In this document: in pieces, positions 62,132-64,000 of the stretch
Position numbering within the stretch: position 1 is the stretch's first letter
How the letters are laid out: each line of letters begins with the position of its first letter
Assembly: GCF_042684645.1 (NCBI RefSeq)
Contig: NZ_JBHULV010000045.1
Coordinates: 1 to 64,000, forward strand
Length of the DNA: 64,000 nucleotides
Source of the DNA: Pseudopedobacter alpinus
GTDB taxonomy: Bacteria > Bacteroidota > Bacteroidia > Sphingobacteriales > Sphingobacteriaceae
Direction of reading: 5' to 3'
Notes under the pieces: model-generated
Seen by the model: only the letters and a program-made list of their open reading frames with translations
Told to the model about the DNA's origin: nothing
Databases searched by the model: none
Made by a program: the position numbers and the translations under genes

Positions 62132-63994
62132 TTAATGTTTGTTAAAACGCTCAAAAAGCTCTTCAAGTGTGATTTTAACTATAATTTGTTTGCCGTTTAA
62201 AGACGCATTGGGCATTGAACAAGCAAATAGCTGATCAATTAAATTATTCATCTCCTCGGTCTCTAATGTTGTGCCAGCTTTTATAGCCGAGTTTTTGGCT
62301 AATGTTCGGGCTAAATTATCTCTTTTATCTAACTTTAAAACGGTGTGGTTGTTTTTAAAACCTTCAATTAATTCTTCCAACATAGTGGCCAAATCATTGT
62401 TTTCGGGTAAATCTGCAGGTACACCTTCTATCACTAACGTATTTTTTCCAAAATCTCTGATATCAAAACCCAATGCCTGAAAATATGGCAGTAATTCGTT
62501 AGCCAAAGCAAAATCTGTAGTGTTTAATGTTACCGTTTGCGGAAATAAACTTTGCTGACTTAAGCCCTTATTTTGTTCTAATTGCACCAAAAAACGTTCA
62601 TACAAAATACGCTCATGGGCTGCTTGTTGATCTACCAACATAAAACCCGATTTAATTTGGGTAATAATATAACGCTGGTGCAACTGAAAAACTTGTCGGC
62701 TACTTAAGTTTTCTAACTTGTCATCGCCAGTCGCAATATTTTTTTCGTGGTTTAATTCAAAGCTATTTTGTTCAAAAGTTCTTTTCTCGCTAATTTCATA
62801 AAGCGTATTCCAATTACTTGGAATGCTTTTAGATTCGCTCATGTTACGTAAAAAAGGCAGTTCTTTTGTTGCCGCTTTGCCATCATGAAAAGGGTTAAAG
62901 CTTGGATTAAAATTTACTGATGGGGCGCTTATTTCTTCTAACGGTTTTTGAGTTAACATTCCCTCAAAAGCGGTTTCTTGATTAAAATCTAAAGTGGGGG
63001 TAATGTTATACCGTCCTAAAGAACGTTTAACTGCCGAACGGATGATGGCATAGATTGCTTTTTCATCCTGATATTTAATTTCTGTTTTTGTGGGATGAAC
63101 GTTGATGTCTATTTTTGCAGGGTCAATCTCAATAAATAATACATAAAGCGGAAAGCAATCTTCGGGTAAAAGCTGCTCATAAGCAATAGTTACGGCATGG
63201 TTTAAATAACCATCTTTAATAAACCTGTTGTTTACAAAAAAAAACTGATCGCCACGAGTTTTCTTAGCAAAAGAAGGCTTGCCAATAAATCCTTTTACTT
63301 GTATAATACTGGTTTCTTCATCTAAAGGCACTAAACGTTCGTTATAATTATTGCCTAATAAATGTACAATACGTTGTTTTAATTGTACCGCTGGTAAATG
63401 ATAAACTTCTTGCCCATCATGGTGTAAGGTGAAATAAATTTCGGGATGTGCTAAAGAAACTCTTTGAAATTCATCAATAATGTGACGAAGTTCTACCGGG
63501 TTACTTTTTAAAAAATTACGCCTAGCCGGAATGTTATAGAAAAGATTTTTTACAGCAATTGAAGTTCCTGCTGCCGTTGCACAATGTTCTTGATGGGTAA
63601 CAGTTGATGCTTCAATTTGCAAAAGCGAACCCAATTCGTCTTCATGCTTGCGAGTTTTAAGTTCCACTTGCGAAATTGCAGCAATAGATGCCATTGCTTC
63701 GCCCCTAAAACCCATGGTTCTTATCGCAAATAAATCTTCTGCTTTGTTAATTTTAGAAGTTGCATGACGTTCAAAACACATTCTTGCATCAGTTGCGCTC
63801 ATTCCGCAACCATTGTCAATCACTTGTATTAAAGCCTTTCCAGCATCTTTTATTATAAGTTGTATTTTATCAGCACCTGCATCTATGGCGTTTTCTAAAA
63901 GCTCTTTTACTGCAGAAGCTGGTCTTTGTACCACTTCGCCAGCAGCTATTTGGTTGGCTACGGCATCTGGTAAAAGTTTAATTATATCTGACAT
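62132..63994 (-). CDS. mutL: DNA mismatch repair protein MutL
   Basis: 620 residues. The GHKL ATPase N-terminus shows LPDAVANQIAAGEVVQRPAS, KELLENAIDAGAD, IDNGCGMS, and TMGFRGEAMASIAAISQVEL, all conserved. The C-terminal dimerisation domain includes LVDQQAAHERILYERFL. An endonuclease motif DQHAxxERxxxE is represented by DQQAAHERILYE; the zinc-binding residues are incomplete, so nicking ability is uncertain. It begins only six bases from the right edge, with the ATG inside the window, so upstream control is not visible. It is the first visible gene of the operon with two rhomboids and an EEP protein. Confidence 0.96.
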   Translation of the reverse strand: MSDIIKLLPDAVANQIAAGEVVQRPASAVKELLENAIDAGADKIQLIIKDAGKALIQVIDNGCGMSATDARMCFERHATSKINKAEDLFAIRTMGFRGEAMASIAAISQVELKTRKHEDELGSLLQIEASTVTHQEHCATAAGTSIAVKNLFYNIPARRNFLKSNPVELRHIIDEFQRVSLAHPEIYFTLHHDGQEVYHLPAVQLKQRIVHLLGNNYNERLVPLDEETSIIQVKGFIGKPSFAKKTRGDQFFFVNNRFIKDGYLNHAVTIAYEQLLPEDCFPLYVLFIEIDPAKIDINVHPTKTEIKYQDEKAIYAIIRSAVKRSLGRYNITPTLDFNQETAFEGMLTQKPLEEISAPSVNFNPSFNPFHDGKAATKELPFLRNMSESKSIPSNWNTLYEISEKRTFEQNSFELNHEKNIATGDDKLENLSSRQVFQLHQRYIITQIKSGFMLVDQQAAHERILYERFLVQLEQNKGLSQQSLFPQTVTLNTTDFALANELLPYFQALGFDIRDFGKNTLVIEGVPADLPENNDLATMLEELIEGFKNNHTVLKLDKRDNLARTLAKNSAIKAGTTLETEEMNNLIDQLFACSMPNASLNGKQIIVKITLEELFERFNKH

Positions 63995-64000
63995 GTTTGG

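Noticed and set aside
1..64000. CRISPR, prophage, integrative element or toxin-antitoxin system
   Set aside because: I saw no direct-repeat array, integrase, phage structural gene or toxin pair in the window.

Overview
This is about 64 kb of AT-rich chromosome from a Bacteroidota bacterium, most likely Sphingobacteriaceae (Pedobacter-like). The basis is two SusC/SusD pairs, a FecI/FecR sigma/anti-sigma pair, TAnnTTTG-type -7 promoter boxes without Shine-Dalgarno dependence, a duplicated-ExbD TonB cluster, and housekeeping genes of the Bacteroidota type. No genus-level marker such as rRNA is present, so the genus is an inference. I saw no tRNA, rRNA, CRISPR array, prophage or insertion sequence.

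Layout. (1) 1-7.9 kb: gltX, a frameshifted small membrane-protein gene, an L-Ala-D/L-Glu-type epimerase, an AraC-MGMT alkyl-repair protein, a PBP4-type carboxypeptidase and an aspartyl-protease/PDZ protein, interspersed with copies of an intergenic palindromic repeat. (2) 7.9-22.3 kb: a polysaccharide utilisation locus on the minus strand (SusC, SusD, two PKD-containing surface lipoproteins, GH16 and GH3), probably for laminarin or another beta-glucan. Divergent from it is a membrane-anchored propeller/Y_Y_Y/LuxR regulator. (3) 22.5-31.8 kb: a GH88 hydrolase plus an exo/endonuclease-phosphatase-like lipoprotein, then fecI, fecR and a second SusC/SusD pair. The GH88 pair and fecR share an upstream motif (GTGGGA-N18-TCT) that may be an ECF sigma promoter. 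(4) 31.9-43.7 kb: a tight eight-gene operon with a BNR propeller protein, a PQQ-type sugar dehydrogenase fused to cytochrome c, a non-canonical Nramp-clan transporter, an atypical SDR, a DHDPS-family lyase/aldolase, an unknown propeller protein, a GH20 hexosaminidase and a Gfo/Idh/MocA oxidoreductase. This is the best candidate for an undescribed pathway. (5) 43.8-64 kb: core metabolism. This part holds L-serine dehydratase; the exbB-exbD-exbD-tonB-membrane protein-pstS-like-TPR cluster; pckA; a SUI1/YciH factor; a lipid kinase; metK behind a SAM-II-like riboswitch; tag; an AhpD-like protein; cysS; an azurin; and a mutL-rhomboid-rhomboid-EEP operon.

How the parts may work together (inference): the TonB cluster would energise both SusC porters. 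The first locus imports beta-glucan oligosaccharides under the neighbouring regulator. The FecI/FecR-controlled second locus appears to feed uronate- and HexNAc-containing oligosaccharides to GH88 and GH20, with oxidation and aldol-type cleavage by the eight-gene operon.
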